This document shows positions 63,504 through 64,000 of a stretch of 64,000 nucleotides of DNA, in pieces. Numbering within the stretch: position 1 is the stretch's first letter; the number at the start of each line of letters is the position of its first letter. The notes beneath the pieces were generated by a model. That model had not been told where the DNA came from. It did no database searches and worked only from the letters and a program-made list of their open reading frames with translations. The translations under genes were made by a program, and so were the position numbers. This stretch comes from Sphingomonas sp. BK580 (GTDB lineage: Bacteria; Pseudomonadota; Alphaproteobacteria; Sphingomonadales; Sphingomonadaceae), in assembly GCF_014194975.1 (NCBI RefSeq), contig NZ_JACIAY010000002.1:372001-436000 (forward strand). Direction: 5' to 3'.

Positions 63504-64000
63504 CCCGGATGCTCTTAGTGGAAGCCGTGACCTGGATCGCAACACGTGATGCAGCTCTGACCGCGCATATTGCCTCCATTGCAGCGGATACTCCTGGGCG
63601 CGTGCGAGGAGATTACCTTTCCGTGGCCGCAGCATGGATAGAATTGAGCGAAATGATCGACGCTCAGACCCGTGAAGAGGCGCGGCGAGCGCTTCTTGGT
63701 TATGCCGCAGAAGGAAGGGTCGGCGCAGTTGGCATACGCGACCCCAAGGATGGCTTGGTTGAAGTGTCAGCTCTCGCCTTTGAAGCAGGCCAATTTGGGT
63801 CCGACGGATTGTACCCGCTCGGAAGTCTGAAGGTGCACGGGCAACGATGGTCCGGGTTGCGATTTGACCGAGATGCTCTTCTTAGCGTCTGCCCGGCAGA
63901 GCTGAGAATAACGCCACAACCTGTCAAGCAGGTAAGCGTCGGCCGAAGTGTTATTGAGCGCCAAACATGGGAACTTTTTGACAAGGGGTTCACTCAAGCT
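63500..64000 (+). CDS. Unknown gene coupled to the integrase (partial)
   Basis: ATG 63500 overlaps the integrase stop (ATGA) and the frame is open to the window end (167 codons). Contains SVAAAWIELSEMIDAQTREE and GSDGLYPLGSLKVHGQRWSG. No family recognised. GC content drops along the gene, suggesting foreign cargo behind the integrase. Confidence 0.7.
   Translation, partial: MTRMLLVEAVTWIATRDAALTAHIASIAADTPGRVRGDYLSVAAAWIELSEMIDAQTREEARRALLGYAAEGRVGAVGIRDPKDGLVEVSALAFEAGQFGSDGLYPLGSLKVHGQRWSGLRFDRDALLSVCPAELRITPQPVKQVSVGRSVIERQTWELFDKGFTQA

Larger units (their letters stand above)
61948..64000. mobile_element. Left end of a second integrated element (runs off the window)
   Basis: Starts at the tRNA-Thr fragment and carries a P4-type integrase reading rightward 150 bases later. 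The other end and an intact tRNA-Thr should lie to the right of this window. Confidence 0.5.

Overview
The window looks like a chromosome segment of a sphingomonad-type alphaproteobacterium (Sphingomonas or a close relative; inference). Pointers are the very high GC content, PEP-CTERM proteins with the PEPxxWAM sorting signal, a DUF6628-type protein, a Caulobacter/Xanthomonas-type TonB receptor, an alphaproteobacterial GTTC-N7-GTTC LexA box, and paired inverted CGTCATCCCCGCG repeats.

Region 1 (1-23.1 kb) is core chromosome. It begins with the N-terminus of an S4-domain pseudouridine synthase, a single-domain response regulator and an AmpG-like permease. A leftward chain follows (lapA-like, pyrF, trpF, trpB, trpA, accD, folC) in which most neighbours overlap by 1-4 bases. 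Next come a patatin-like protein coupled to an EEP-family hydrolase, an orphan FliL-like protein, two PilZ proteins, a ClC chloride channel, an AlkB-like dioxygenase, two oxidoreductases, a DUF485/ActP pair and a GDSL esterase. Two unannotated micro-genes lie here: a 30-residue membrane peptide behind a perfect LexA box (14.4 kb) and a 24-residue peptide with an unusually strong Shine-Dalgarno sequence and its own terminator (17.5 kb).

Region 2 (23.5-28.9 kb) is a two-gene glycan locus: a lipoprotein GH85 endo-beta-N-acetylglucosaminidase followed by a TonB-dependent receptor. About 1.3 kb of gene-poor, lower-GC DNA follows.

Region 3 (30.3-40.9 kb) is a signalling island: a membrane diguanylate cyclase, an MHYT-PAS-GGDEF-EAL protein, a chemoreceptor with a CheR/CheB-type tail, a STAS-like protein, a GAF-EAL phosphodiesterase, a PAS-GGDEF-EAL protein, a BLUF blue-light sensor and a small secreted protein.

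Region 4 (41.4-61.9 kb) is an integrated element. It is bounded by a 17-bp direct repeat that equals the 3' end of a tRNA-Thr, and it carries an intact tyrosine integrase at its right end. A leftward block of phage-like genes (three virion-like proteins and several BRO-N-like ORFs) occupies its left half. The rest holds small unknown ORFs, an HNH protein, a PEP-CTERM protein, a serine recombinase, a helicase-like ATPase, a low-GC OLD-family nuclease and an RraB-like protein. No terminase, portal or capsid gene is visible, so it is a decayed prophage, a satellite or a cargo island. A truncated monooxygenase and a truncated integrase lie at its left edge.

Region 5 (61.9-64.0 kb) is the start of a second element stacked on the same tRNA-Thr fragment: a P4-type integrase overlapping an unknown gene that runs off the window.
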